Assembly (NCBI GenBank): GCA_947630345.1
Contig: CANRHF010000037.1
Location: forward strand, 1-13,366
DNA: 13,366 nucleotides
Direction: 5' to 3'
Source of the DNA: an uncultured Oscillospiraceae bacterium
GTDB lineage: Bacteria > Bacillota > Clostridia > Oscillospirales > Oscillospiraceae
Shown one piece after another: positions 1 to 6,505 of the stretch. Under the pieces are notes generated by a model that was not told the origin of the DNA, did not search any database, and worked only from the letters and a program-made list of their open reading frames with translations. Within the stretch, counting starts at the first letter, position 1, and the number at the start of each line of letters is the position of its first letter. Position numbers and translations under genes: made by a program.

Positions 1-44
1 AAATAAAATTTGCGTGATACGATATGGTTTTTAACAATTTCATA

Positions 45-53
45 TGCTACAAT
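45..53 (+). promoter_or_regulatory. Extended -10 promoter for the secreted-protein/lipoprotein cluster
   Basis: TGcTACAAT is an extended -10 element (TG, one base, then TACAAT at 48-53). No good -35 is seen; the best at 17-bp spacing is TGGTTT at 25-30, which is usual for extended -10 promoters. Transcription would begin near 60 and leave a leader of about 105 nt before the first gene. Assigned by motif only. Confidence 0.45.
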
Positions 54-62
54 GTGTTTATT

Positions 63-114
63 GGAAAGCCGGACCCCAAAAAAAGCCGGTCTTCCATGGA
101 CCAACGGCCGTTGG
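63..114 (+). promoter_or_regulatory. Structured 5' leader: hairpin plus perfect palindrome
   Basis: Arms GGAAAGCCGG (63-72) and CCGGTCTTCC (86-95) form a 10-bp stem with one mismatch and one G-U pair. It is followed directly by the perfect 14-base palindrome CCAACGGCCGTTGG (101-114). Both lie between the probable transcription start and the RBS at 148-155. I do not recognise a known riboswitch class. The palindrome could equally be a protein-binding operator. Confidence 0.4.
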
Positions 115-164
115 GATCCGTAAAAAAAACAACCTGTACATCTTTTCAAAGGAGGAACAAACAA

Positions 165-575
165 ATGAAGAAACATAAAATTCTTTCTCTGCTCCTGGCG
201 CTGGTCCTGGTGTTCAGCGCCGCCGGCACCGCGTTCGCCGCGTCCAATTCTGTACCGGCGGGGGCGTTCGGAAACCTGACCGGCACGATCAATCAAGATC
301 CCCCCGTCGGCGGGCAATGGTCGGTCACCCTCACGGCCTCCATTGACTACAAGCTCAACAATACCATGCTTTCGATGAGCGTTCATTGGGGGCCGACCAG
401 TGATCCAACTTACGCTACCGCGGATTACAATAAATTGTCCATTTCCCATACTTATTTGGTCCCCTTTACATTGGACTGGGAGCCCACGCATGCGTATGGG
501 TACTATCAAGTCTATGCACCAACTGCAAGGAGCTATTATACCGAAGCATCCATTCCCGTAACTAGGCCCGCATAA
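165..575 (+). CDS. Small secreted protein of unknown function
   Basis: This 136-aa protein starts MKKHKILSLLLALVLVFSAA and has a classical signal peptide: two lysines, a 15-residue hydrophobic core and an AFA-A cleavage site near residues 24-27. There is no lipobox cysteine and no second membrane segment, so release outside the cell is expected. The mature ~110 residues are rich in Tyr, Thr and Pro, with alternating polar and hydrophobic stretches that suggest a small beta fold. No cysteine and no catalytic motif is visible. The start at 165 is chosen over an in-frame ATG at 24 because AAAGGAGG lies at 148-155 and the signal peptide begins exactly here. It leads the two-lipoprotein cluster and is separated from it by a perfect G+C-rich palindrome. 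I do not recognise the family. Confidence 0.85.
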   Translation: MKKHKILSLLLALVLVFSAAGTAFAASNSVPAGAFGNLTGTINQDPPVGGQWSVTLTASIDYKLNNTMLSMSVHWGPTSDPTYATADYNKLSISHTYLVPFTLDWEPTHAYGYYQVYAPTARSYYTEASIPVTRPA

Positions 576-587
576 GCAGTGATCCCC

Positions 588-615
588 GGCGCAGGGGAGG
601 CGCCTCCCCTGCGCC
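588..615 (+). terminator. Perfect 28-nt G+C-rich palindrome, probable (partial) terminator or attenuator
   Basis: The left arm GGCGCAGGGGAGGC is mirrored exactly by the right arm ending in CTGCGCC, giving up to 12 stem pairs around a tight loop. The following ctgttcctatttt is only moderately U-rich. Termination may therefore be incomplete, lowering transcription of the downstream lipoproteins or marking an mRNA processing point. Confidence 0.55.
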
Positions 616-648
616 CTGTTCCTATTTTCCGATAAGGAGATGCACACC

Positions 649-1791
649 ATGAAAAGACTGTTGCCCGGCGTTTTGATCCTCTCTCTCCTTCTGACCCTTA
701 CCGCTTGCGAACCGGCCCCAAGCAATCCCACGGAGACGGTCGCCAATCCCTTTACCCAGGGAACCGCTGCCCCTTCCGGCAGTGGCAGCTCCACCCAGGC
801 CGCTGCCACCAGCGGCGCCGCTGAACCATCGGAACAGAATTCTTCTCATAGCGGTAGCTATGGCTTTAGTAACAAGATAGAAGATGACGTTGCCGGTTAC
901 TATGACTATACCGGTGGAGAACTCCATGTATGTTTTGATTTCGATAGTTCTGACGACTTTAGCGTTTGTGGTATCGGGCCTCTGCTATACCTGGACGGCA
1001 TCCCCCAGCCCTACAAGACCGACGAAGAACCCTGGTACAGCTATATTCATGTGTTTTACCCGGAGTATCACGCGGGAGTTGACCCAAAAGTAGGACATGC
1101 AACTTATCTAGTCATGGACCTCTATTTCATCCCCGTCACGGGAGAAGCGGGAGACGCCCTTGAATTATACGGCACCCCCGTTTCCAATCCCTACATGGAC
1201 CCCAGAGACCCGGAATTCAGTAATTATTACCTTGTTCAACGCCTTGCGCAAGATACCCCCGCGCGCGTCATTTTCCAGGAGACCCCGCCAACGCTGGAGC
1301 TGCCGGAGGTCCCGGATCAAGTGCTGTCCCATACCGTTACCTACGCGGATGAATCCAGCTTACAAAGCTGGTCGCCGGAGCAGCTCCAGATCCAACATGA
1401 ATATGACTGTACCATCAACGGCAAAAAGCGTCCGCAAAATACCAACAGTTGGATTTGGTACGGCTTCGATCAGGAGCCAATCACCTTGGACTTCTATATT
1501 TATGGCGGGAGTTATGTTAACTACACACTTGTTTGTTATAAAAACTACCAGCCAATCTCCATCGACCCGGAGGATATCGTATGGGTGGAAGTCAAGGACG
1601 GCCAGCGAACGAAGATCCAAGTTCAGATCGATATGTCGGACTTTGACGGCTCCACGCCAATATGCTTTATGACCGTTCTGGTCCCTCGTAATTTGCTGGC
1701 ATACGAGGACGGGACCAGCGCCTATGGTGACCACTACGGCTGCCGGTTTGAAAAAGTCAATTTCTTCTACTTTGGCGGCGAGGAGGAGTAG
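649..1791 (+). CDS. Surface lipoprotein of unknown function, paralogue 1 of 2
   Basis: This 380-aa protein has a lipoprotein signal peptide with lipobox LTAC (lipidated Cys20). A Pro/Ser/Thr/Gly-rich linker to about residue 62 should hold the globular part away from the membrane. The remaining ~315 residues form an acidic, aromatic-rich domain. Conserved blocks shared with the next gene include YDYTGGELH, GPLLYLDGIPQPYKTD, a Pro-rich PTLELPEVPDQ segment and the extreme C-terminus FFYFGGEEE. The start at 649 is preferred to the in-frame ATG at 640 because AAGGAG at 634-639 touches 640 with no spacing but is 9 nt from 649. The nucleotide sequence is nearly identical to the paralogue around 1243-1341 but clearly diverged elsewhere. 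No enzyme motif or named family is recognised. It most likely acts as an extracellular binding or sensing protein. Confidence 0.85.
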   Translation: MKRLLPGVLILSLLLTLTACEPAPSNPTETVANPFTQGTAAPSGSGSSTQAAATSGAAEPSEQNSSHSGSYGFSNKIEDDVAGYYDYTGGELHVCFDFDSSDDFSVCGIGPLLYLDGIPQPYKTDEEPWYSYIHVFYPEYHAGVDPKVGHATYLVMDLYFIPVTGEAGDALELYGTPVSNPYMDPRDPEFSNYYLVQRLAQDTPARVIFQETPPTLELPEVPDQVLSHTVTYADESSLQSWSPEQLQIQHEYDCTINGKKRPQNTNSWIWYGFDQEPITLDFYIYGGSYVNYTLVCYKNYQPISIDPEDIVWVEVKDGQRTKIQVQIDMSDFDGSTPICFMTVLVPRNLLAYEDGTSAYGDHYGCRFEKVNFFYFGGEEE

Positions 1792-1808
1792 CGCTTTCTC
1801 CCGCCGCC
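1774..1808 (+). promoter_or_regulatory. Hairpin straddling the stop codon of lipoprotein 1
   Basis: GGCGGCG (1774-1780), a bulged A, and GGAG (1782-1785) pair with CTCC (1798-1801) and CGCCGCC (1802-1808). The UAG stop at 1789-1791 lies in the loop. No U-run follows immediately. The same hairpin recurs 1198 bases later. It could damp read-through, protect the 3' end, or slow ribosomes at termination. Confidence 0.5.
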
Positions 1809-1849
1809 CCAGTACCCTGTCCCTATTTTGTAGAAAGGAGCTGTAACCG

Positions 1850-2989
1850 ATGAAAAAACTGTTGTCCGCTCTCCTGGTCTTTGTTCTCCTGCTGTCCCTC
1901 GCCGCCTGCGGGCCCGCGCCAAGCGATCCCACGGAGACAGTAAAAAATCCCTTTACCCAGGGAACTGCCGCCCCTTCCGGCAGCGACAGCTCCACACAGC
2001 CCCCTGCCACCAGCGGCGCCGCTGAACCATCAAATTCAGGTCTTCACGGTATCCACAGTGGCCATTATGAGTTCGTCAATAGAATACCAGACGATGCATG
2101 TTCTTACTATGACTATACCGGTGGAGAACTCCATGCGTATTTTCTTTATGAGGGCACAGACGATTACAGCGTTTGCGGCGTGGGGCCTCTGCTGTACCTG
2201 GACGGCATTCCCCAGCCCTACAAGACCGACGATGAACCCTGGTACAGCTATCTTCATGTGTTTTACCCGGAGTATCACCCGGATGTTAAAGTGGGATTTG
2301 AAACCAGCCAAGTCTTGGACGTCTATTTTATCCCCGTCACGGGAGAAGAAGGAGACGCCCTTGAATTATACTGCACCCCCGTTTCCAATCCTTCCATGGA
2401 CCCCAGAGACCCGGAATTCAATAATCATTACCTTGTTCAATTCCTTGCGCAAGATACCCCCGCGCGCGTCATTTTCCAGGCGACCCCGCCAACGCTGGAG
2501 CTGCCGGAGGTCCCGGATCAAGTGCTGTCCCATACCGTTACCTATACGGATGAACCTCTCCTGCAATCCTGGACGCCGGAGGAGCTCCAGAGCCAGCATA
2601 AATATGGCTATACCATCAACGGCCAGGAAAGGCCATATAGTGACAGTTGGATCTGGCCCGGCTTCGATCAGGAGCCCATCACCTTGGACTTCTATATTTA
2701 CGGAAGCAGCTATGTCAAATATACACTTGTTTGTTATAAAGACTATGAGCCGATCTCCATCGACCCGGAGGATATCGTCTATGTAGAGGTCAAGGACGGC
2801 CAGCGAACGCAGATCCAAGTTCAGATCGATATGTCGGACTTTGACGGCTCCACGCCGATCTGCTTTATGACCGTCCTGGTCCCTCGTAATTTGCAGGCAT
2901 ACGAGGACGGGACCAGCGCCTTTGGCGACCACTACGGCTGTCGGTTTGAAAAGATCAATTTCTTCTACTTCGGCGGCGAGGAGGAGTAG
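1850..2989 (+). CDS. Surface lipoprotein of unknown function, paralogue 2 of 2
   Basis: This 379-aa protein starts MKKLLSALLVFVLLLSLAAC with a lipobox LAAC (Cys20). The signal peptide is followed by the same Pro/Ser/Thr-rich linker as its upstream neighbour (PTETVKNPFTQGTAAPSGS) and the same ~315-residue domain. AAAGGAG at 1834-1840 is 9 nt from the ATG. The two copies differ mainly at residues 61-88, 96-106 and 143-158, around position 240, and at 250-266. The blocks between these are almost unchanged. This pattern fits conserved scaffold strands with variable loops, or partial gene conversion. Both keep cysteines near residues 109, 295, 338 and 364, which could form disulfides outside the cell. 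No known family or catalytic signature is recognised. Confidence 0.87.
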   Translation: MKKLLSALLVFVLLLSLAACGPAPSDPTETVKNPFTQGTAAPSGSDSSTQPPATSGAAEPSNSGLHGIHSGHYEFVNRIPDDACSYYDYTGGELHAYFLYEGTDDYSVCGVGPLLYLDGIPQPYKTDDEPWYSYLHVFYPEYHPDVKVGFETSQVLDVYFIPVTGEEGDALELYCTPVSNPSMDPRDPEFNNHYLVQFLAQDTPARVIFQATPPTLELPEVPDQVLSHTVTYTDEPLLQSWTPEELQSQHKYGYTINGQERPYSDSWIWPGFDQEPITLDFYIYGSSYVKYTLVCYKDYEPISIDPEDIVYVEVKDGQRTQIQVQIDMSDFDGSTPICFMTVLVPRNLQAYEDGTSAFGDHYGCRFEKINFFYFGGEEE

Positions 2990-3006
2990 CGCTTTCTCCC
3001 GCCGCC
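2972..3006 (+). promoter_or_regulatory. Hairpin straddling the stop codon of lipoprotein 2
   Basis: An exact counterpart of the hairpin at 1774-1808: GGCGGCG, bulged A, GGAG, then a 12-nt loop holding the UAG, then CTCC CGCCGCC. Its maintenance in both copies may reflect recent duplication rather than selection. Confidence 0.5.
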
Positions 3007-3067
3007 CCGGCGCGTCCATATTTTCGATAAGGACAGATCGCCGAAACTGTCCATAATATAAACACAC

Positions 3068-3096
3068 TTGACTTTTCATCAGAAATATGCTATCCT
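3068..3096 (+). promoter_or_regulatory. Sigma-A type promoter upstream of the hairpin
   Basis: TTGACT (3068-3073), a 17-bp spacer and TATCCT (3091-3096), with an extended -10 TGc just before it. Transcription should start near 3103, six bases before the hairpin at 3109. The first convincing reading frame downstream is the ABC ATPase at 3314, so the RNA has a leader of about 210 nt or is a separate small RNA. Confidence 0.65.
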
Positions 3097-3108
3097 ATTT
3101 ACCAAATA

Positions 3109-3144
3109 CCCGCCGTGGAAGAACATTTCTTCTTCCACGGCGGG
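3109..3144 (+). ncRNA. Perfect 15-bp hairpin at a predicted transcript 5' end
   Basis: CCCGCCGTGGAAGAA (3109-3123) and its exact complement TTCTTCCACGGCGGG (3130-3144) enclose a 6-nt loop. No U-run follows, so it is not a standard terminator. Its place within a few bases of the predicted start suggests an RNA-stabilising 5' stem, a small-RNA element or a regulator-binding site. No family is recognised. Confidence 0.45.
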
Positions 3145-3190
3145 CAAACCCATAGGAAAGGTTTTCTCTTCGCAAACACGAAAAAAATTT

Positions 3191-3220
3191 TTGAAAAATC
3201 CAAAACTTGCTCAATATGCT
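3191..3220 (+). promoter_or_regulatory. Promoter proximal to the ABC operon
   Basis: TTGAAA (3191-3196), an 18-bp spacer and TATGCT (3215-3220). Transcription would start near 3227, giving a leader of about 87 nt. The segment AATATGCTAT here (3213-3222) also occurs in the upstream promoter (3084-3093). Confidence 0.45.
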
Positions 3221-3313
3221 ATGGTCTTTTCCCGGGAGCGGTAGTAAAATAAATAAATAGACCTGTTCACGGCGCAACGGACAACGCGTTTACACGGAAA
3301 GGAGCGGATCGCC

Positions 3314-4183
3314 TTGGAAGTACGATTTGAAGGACTGTCCAAGAAATACCGGGGCAAATACGCCCTGAAAAACTTCTCGGCCACGTTGGAAAACGGGGTC
3401 TACGGCCTGCTGGGCACCAACGGCGCGGGCAAAACCACCCTGCTGAACCTGTTTATGGGCATCCTCAAGCCCGACGGCGGGGAGATCTACATCGACAACG
3501 AAAACATCCGTTCCCTGGGAACAGACTTCCTGAGCAAAATCGGGTATCTGCCCCAGTACCCCCAATTCTACCGGGACTTTACCGTGGCGGAGTTTATGGA
3601 CTATATGTGCGTCCTGAAGGACATTCCCCGGCAATACGCCAAGCCCCGGATCCGGGGCCTGCTCCACCGGGTCAATTTGGACGAGGCCAAGGGGAAAAAG
3701 GTGGGGGCTCTCTCCGGCGGCATGCGGCAGCGGCTGGGCATCGCCCAGGCCATGCTGAGCAATCCCGGCATCCTCATTCTGGACGAACCCACCGCCGGGC
3801 TGGATCCCCGGGAGCGAATCCGATTCCGGAACCTGATCTCCTCCTTTGCCGAGGACCGGATCGTGATCCTGGCCACCCACATCGTGCCGGATATTGAGTT
3901 CATCGCCAGCCAGATCCTGCTGCTCCACGAAGGAGTACTGCTCAAGCAGGGCAGCCCCAAGGCCCTGACCGACGAGCTTACCGGGAAGGTCTGGGCGCTG
4001 GAGCTGGACACGCCCGACGTGCCCCGGGACCTGATTCACCACACCATCAGCAATATGGCCCGGGAGGGCGAGGGCATCCGGCTGCGCATCCTCTCCGACA
4101 CCAAGCCCCATCCGGAGGCTCAGGCCGTCACCGCCAATCTGGAGGAGGTCTTCCTCTACCACTGTGGGGAGGAAGCAATGTGA
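3314..4183 (+). CDS. ABC transporter ATP-binding protein
   Basis: This 289-aa ATPase energises an ABC-2 type exporter with the two permeases that follow. All nucleotide-binding motifs are intact: Walker A GTNGAGKTT (34-42), Q-loop Gln81, signature LSGGMRQR (133-140), Walker B ILILDEPTAGLDP (153-165) and switch His189. The order and the region beyond about residue 210 fit single-domain exporter ATPases of the CcmA/NatA-like class. The start is TTG at 3314, with AAAGGAG at 3297-3303 correctly spaced and no better ATG or GTG nearby. Translation would begin at MEVRFEGLSKKY, the normal N-terminus for the family. Its stop overlaps the next start (GTGA). The cargo cannot be read from sequence; bacteriocin/antimicrobial, ion or lipid export are all open. 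Confidence 0.93.
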   Translation: MEVRFEGLSKKYRGKYALKNFSATLENGVYGLLGTNGAGKTTLLNLFMGILKPDGGEIYIDNENIRSLGTDFLSKIGYLPQYPQFYRDFTVAEFMDYMCVLKDIPRQYAKPRIRGLLHRVNLDEAKGKKVGALSGGMRQRLGIAQAMLSNPGILILDEPTAGLDPRERIRFRNLISSFAEDRIVILATHIVPDIEFIASQILLLHEGVLLKQGSPKALTDELTGKVWALELDTPDVPRDLIHHTISNMAREGEGIRLRILSDTKPHPEAQAVTANLEEVFLYHCGEEAM

Positions 4184-5406
4184 AAGAGCGGATTCTATCT
4201 TTTTTCCGCCTGACCCGCTACGAGCTGCGAAAGGCCTTCGGCACCGTCTGGATGGCGGTGTTCCTGGCCGCCCTGCTCCTGGCCAACGGCTGGCGGCTCT
4301 ATGACAGCTACCATCAAAAGGTGGCGAAATGGGAGGACTATCCCCAAGTATATCAGGAATGCTACGCCTACCTCTCCGGCTCCATTACTACGGATAAAAT
4401 CAACTCGCTGATGAGCGTCTACGGCCCCTTGCAGGAAAAATTCCCCAATCTAAACCGGGAATACGACCCCAACGCCTATACCTACAGCGAGGAGGAAGAC
4501 TACAGTTTTTTCTGGGAGCTGTTTTACGAACCAATCTATTACGACTACCTCTATCAAAACCACGCGGTTCAGATCACGGGTCAGGCCCGGGAGCTGGCCG
4601 TCCTCTATCAGGAGCTGGGCAATTCCTACGACGCCGCCAGAAATGAGATCCTCGCCCAGGACTTTGCCGGGCGGTGGGTGCCCTACTTTGGGGATACCCG
4701 GCACTATGAGGTGCTGCTGAACTACGACTTTTCCTCCATGCTGGTTCTGGTGCTGTGCCTGTTCGCCCTGTGCGGGGTGTTCGTCACCGAAAAGGAAACG
4801 GGGATGTATATGCTCCACCGCACCACCCGGCTGGGCGGCCCCGCCACCGTGGGGGCGAAATTCGCCGCTTCGGCGTTCTTCTCCATCGCGGTCAGCGTTC
4901 TGTTTTTTACACAGGACTTTTTGACCCTTCATTTTCTGGGCCAGAGATGGGAGGCGCTCAGCGACCCCGTGTACGTCCTCTGGCAGCTGGAATACACCCC
5001 CCTGCGGATGAGCCTGGGCATGGCTTTCCTGACCCTGGGCGCCGTGAAAACCCTGGGGGTGCTGTGCTGCTGCTGCTTTTTCCTGCTGGTCTCCTGCCTG
5101 GTCAAGCGGGTGCTGAGCTCCTTCATCATCTCCATGGCGCTGCTGTTCGGCGCGGTGGCCGCCCAGAATCTGGGTGGCGTGGGATATCCCGGCAAGTGGT
5201 GTAACCCGATGGAGCTGGTCATCGCCCGAGAGCTTTTTATGCAGGACGACTTTGTGAATCTGTTCGGCCATCCGGTGCGGTATTTCCTGACCATGATCCT
5301 GGGCGTCATTCTGACGGCGGCGGTGGTATGCCTGGTCATTCTCTACCGGAACCGCTCCACCCGGGCGGGGCTGCTGGAAAGGAGGCGGCGGAATGTTTCT
5401 GTATGA
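4180..5406 (+). CDS. ABC-2 type transporter permease, subunit A
   Basis: This 408-aa membrane protein has a short cytoplasmic N-terminus, a first membrane segment at about 22-38, and a large extracytoplasmic domain at 40-182 rich in Tyr, Glu and Asp. Further membrane segments lie near 184-203, 226-250, 278-308, 311-328 and 367-389, and the tail is Arg-rich. One long outside loop between TM1 and TM2 is typical of ABC-2 and related exporter permeases. An unusual run of four cysteines lies in a membrane segment (296-299). Translation starts at GTG 4180, overlapping the ATPase stop by four bases, so the two are translationally coupled. The product should pair with the next permease to form a heterodimeric channel. 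The substrate is unknown. Confidence 0.85.
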   Translation: MKERILSFFRLTRYELRKAFGTVWMAVFLAALLLANGWRLYDSYHQKVAKWEDYPQVYQECYAYLSGSITTDKINSLMSVYGPLQEKFPNLNREYDPNAYTYSEEEDYSFFWELFYEPIYYDYLYQNHAVQITGQARELAVLYQELGNSYDAARNEILAQDFAGRWVPYFGDTRHYEVLLNYDFSSMLVLVLCLFALCGVFVTEKETGMYMLHRTTRLGGPATVGAKFAASAFFSIAVSVLFFTQDFLTLHFLGQRWEALSDPVYVLWQLEYTPLRMSLGMAFLTLGAVKTLGVLCCCCFFLLVSCLVKRVLSSFIISMALLFGAVAAQNLGGVGYPGKWCNPMELVIARELFMQDDFVNLFGHPVRYFLTMILGVILTAAVVCLVILYRNRSTRAGLLERRRRNVSV

Positions 5407-6505
5407 GTGGAAGAAGCTCCTGCTCCGCAGGGGCGGGATCTGGCTGCTCCTGCTGTTCTTTGTGGGCGAGATCGCGATCTCCGTCCTGTTCTGCCAGCCC
5501 TACGACCGGGTCCTGGAGCAAAACCGGGAGGTCTACGACCGGTATCTTTCCAGCGTCAACGGCCCGCTTACCCAGCAGAAGCGGGAATTTATAGAGAGCG
5601 AAATGGCCCGCCTCAATGACGTGCATATGCAGCTCTCCCAGCTCAATTCCAACTATTACCAGGGCAAGATCCCCCAGGACGAGTACCAGGCCCAGCTGGC
5701 AGAGCTCACCCAGCAGGACGCCGACTACACCGGATTTGCCAAGCTCTACACCCAGTACATCTACGTCCGGGAGGTCCCGGAACGGCGGTACTTCCTCTAC
5801 ACCGGCGGCTGGGAGCGGCTGCTGACGGACTGGGACCCGGACTATTTGCTGCTGCTGGTGCTGGTGCTGCTTCTGACTCCGGTATTCTGCGAGGAGTATG
5901 AAAGCCGGATGGATCAGATCCTGCTGACCCAGAAGCGCAGCGCCGGGGCCCAGGTGCTTTGGAAGGCGGCGGCGGTGGGGAGCCTGACGGTGCTGCTCAC
6001 CGCGACGGCCCAGCTGTGCCGGGTGATCACCTACGGCGTCGCCTATGGCCTCCCGAATGGAAACTACCCTCTGGAATCCCTGGTCAGCTTCGGCGCCAGC
6101 GTGAAGGGGCTGTCCATCCTCCAGGGCTTTTTCCTGCAATTCGCGTTGAAGGAGCTGGGATATCTGTACTGCGCCCTGACGATCCTGGCCCTCTCGGTGC
6201 TGCTGAAAAAATTCGCCCTGACGCTGATGGCGGGGCTGATCGCCCTGCCCCTGCCCTTCCTGACCCTGCGGGACACCTTCGTTCTGGTCCCCATTCCCGG
6301 GCCCTGGGCCCTGACGGTGGGCACGGTCTATCTGTCCCCCTCCCAGGAGCTGATCGGCTTTACAGAAATGACGCCGCTCCAGCTGGGACTGTTCGTGCTG
6401 GCGGTGGCCGTGCTGATGGTGCTGCTCTTCTTCTACGTCTGGTGGAACAACACCAACTGGGCCATCAAGAGGATCTCCTTCGGAAAAGGAGGCGCAACAA
6501 AATGA
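5393..6505 (+). CDS. ABC-2 type transporter permease, subunit B
   Basis: This 370-aa membrane protein is laid out like the preceding permease: TM1 at about 14-33, an extracytoplasmic domain at 35-148 with Gln/Glu-rich helical stretches that may form a coiled coil, then membrane segments near 149-166, 191-215, 240-272, 275-293 and 330-349. The motif EEYESRMDQILLTQKRS just after TM2 is typical of ABC-2 permeases, as the cytoplasmic loop contacting the ATPase. The ATG at 5393 lies 14 bases inside the previous gene, behind AAAGGAGG at 5378-5385. Its stop overlaps the next start as ATGA. With subunit A it probably forms the export channel for the ATPase at 3314. Confidence 0.85.
   Translation: MFLYEWKKLLLRRGGIWLLLLFFVGEIAISVLFCQPYDRVLEQNREVYDRYLSSVNGPLTQQKREFIESEMARLNDVHMQLSQLNSNYYQGKIPQDEYQAQLAELTQQDADYTGFAKLYTQYIYVREVPERRYFLYTGGWERLLTDWDPDYLLLLVLVLLLTPVFCEEYESRMDQILLTQKRSAGAQVLWKAAAVGSLTVLLTATAQLCRVITYGVAYGLPNGNYPLESLVSFGASVKGLSILQGFFLQFALKELGYLYCALTILALSVLLKKFALTLMAGLIALPLPFLTLRDTFVLVPIPGPWALTVGTVYLSPSQELIGFTEMTPLQLGLFVLAVAVLMVLLFFYVWWNNTNWAIKRISFGKGGATK

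Larger units (their letters stand above)
616..3037 (+). repeat. Tandem gene duplication with repeated leader and 3' hairpin
   Basis: Two units of about 1.2 kb, each made of leader, RBS, lipoprotein gene and stop-straddling hairpin, lie head to tail. The leader motif tatttt plus purine-rich RBS occurs at 623-639 and 1824-1840. It occurs again in decayed form at 3019-3033 (tatttt, then GATAAGGA as at 631-638), where no reading frame follows. The block from the last codons into the 3' hairpin is nearly identical between the units, so non-coding flanks were duplicated with the genes. Confidence 0.8.
2990..3313. other. Intergenic region with two candidate promoters and a decayed leader
   Basis: No gene is supported in this 324-base gap. 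It holds the end of the lipoprotein-2 hairpin, a relic leader (3019-3033), a promoter at 3068-3096, a perfect hairpin at 3109-3144, an A/T-rich stretch at 3181-3193, and a second promoter at 3191-3220 serving the ABC operon. Most of it is clearly more A+T-rich than the flanking genes. Confidence 0.7.

Noticed and set aside
24..164. Longer N-terminus for the small secreted protein (in-frame ATG at 24)
   Set aside because: It has no RBS, would start upstream of the predicted transcript start, and puts 47 residues before a classical signal peptide that begins exactly after AAAGGAGG.
3095..3277. 60-codon minus-strand frame in the gap before the ABC operon
   Set aside because: No RBS or promoter on that strand, and it covers the perfect hairpin and a promoter of the plus strand.
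3290..4162. 290-codon open frame on the minus strand across the ABC ATPase
   Set aside because: Antisense shadow of a gene with intact Walker and signature motifs. The reverse frame is only open because of G+C-rich codon use.
5959..6501. Upstream extension of the propeller lipoprotein frame
   Set aside because: It overlaps the second permease in another frame. The real start at 6502 has AAAAGGAGG and starts a clear lipoprotein signal peptide.
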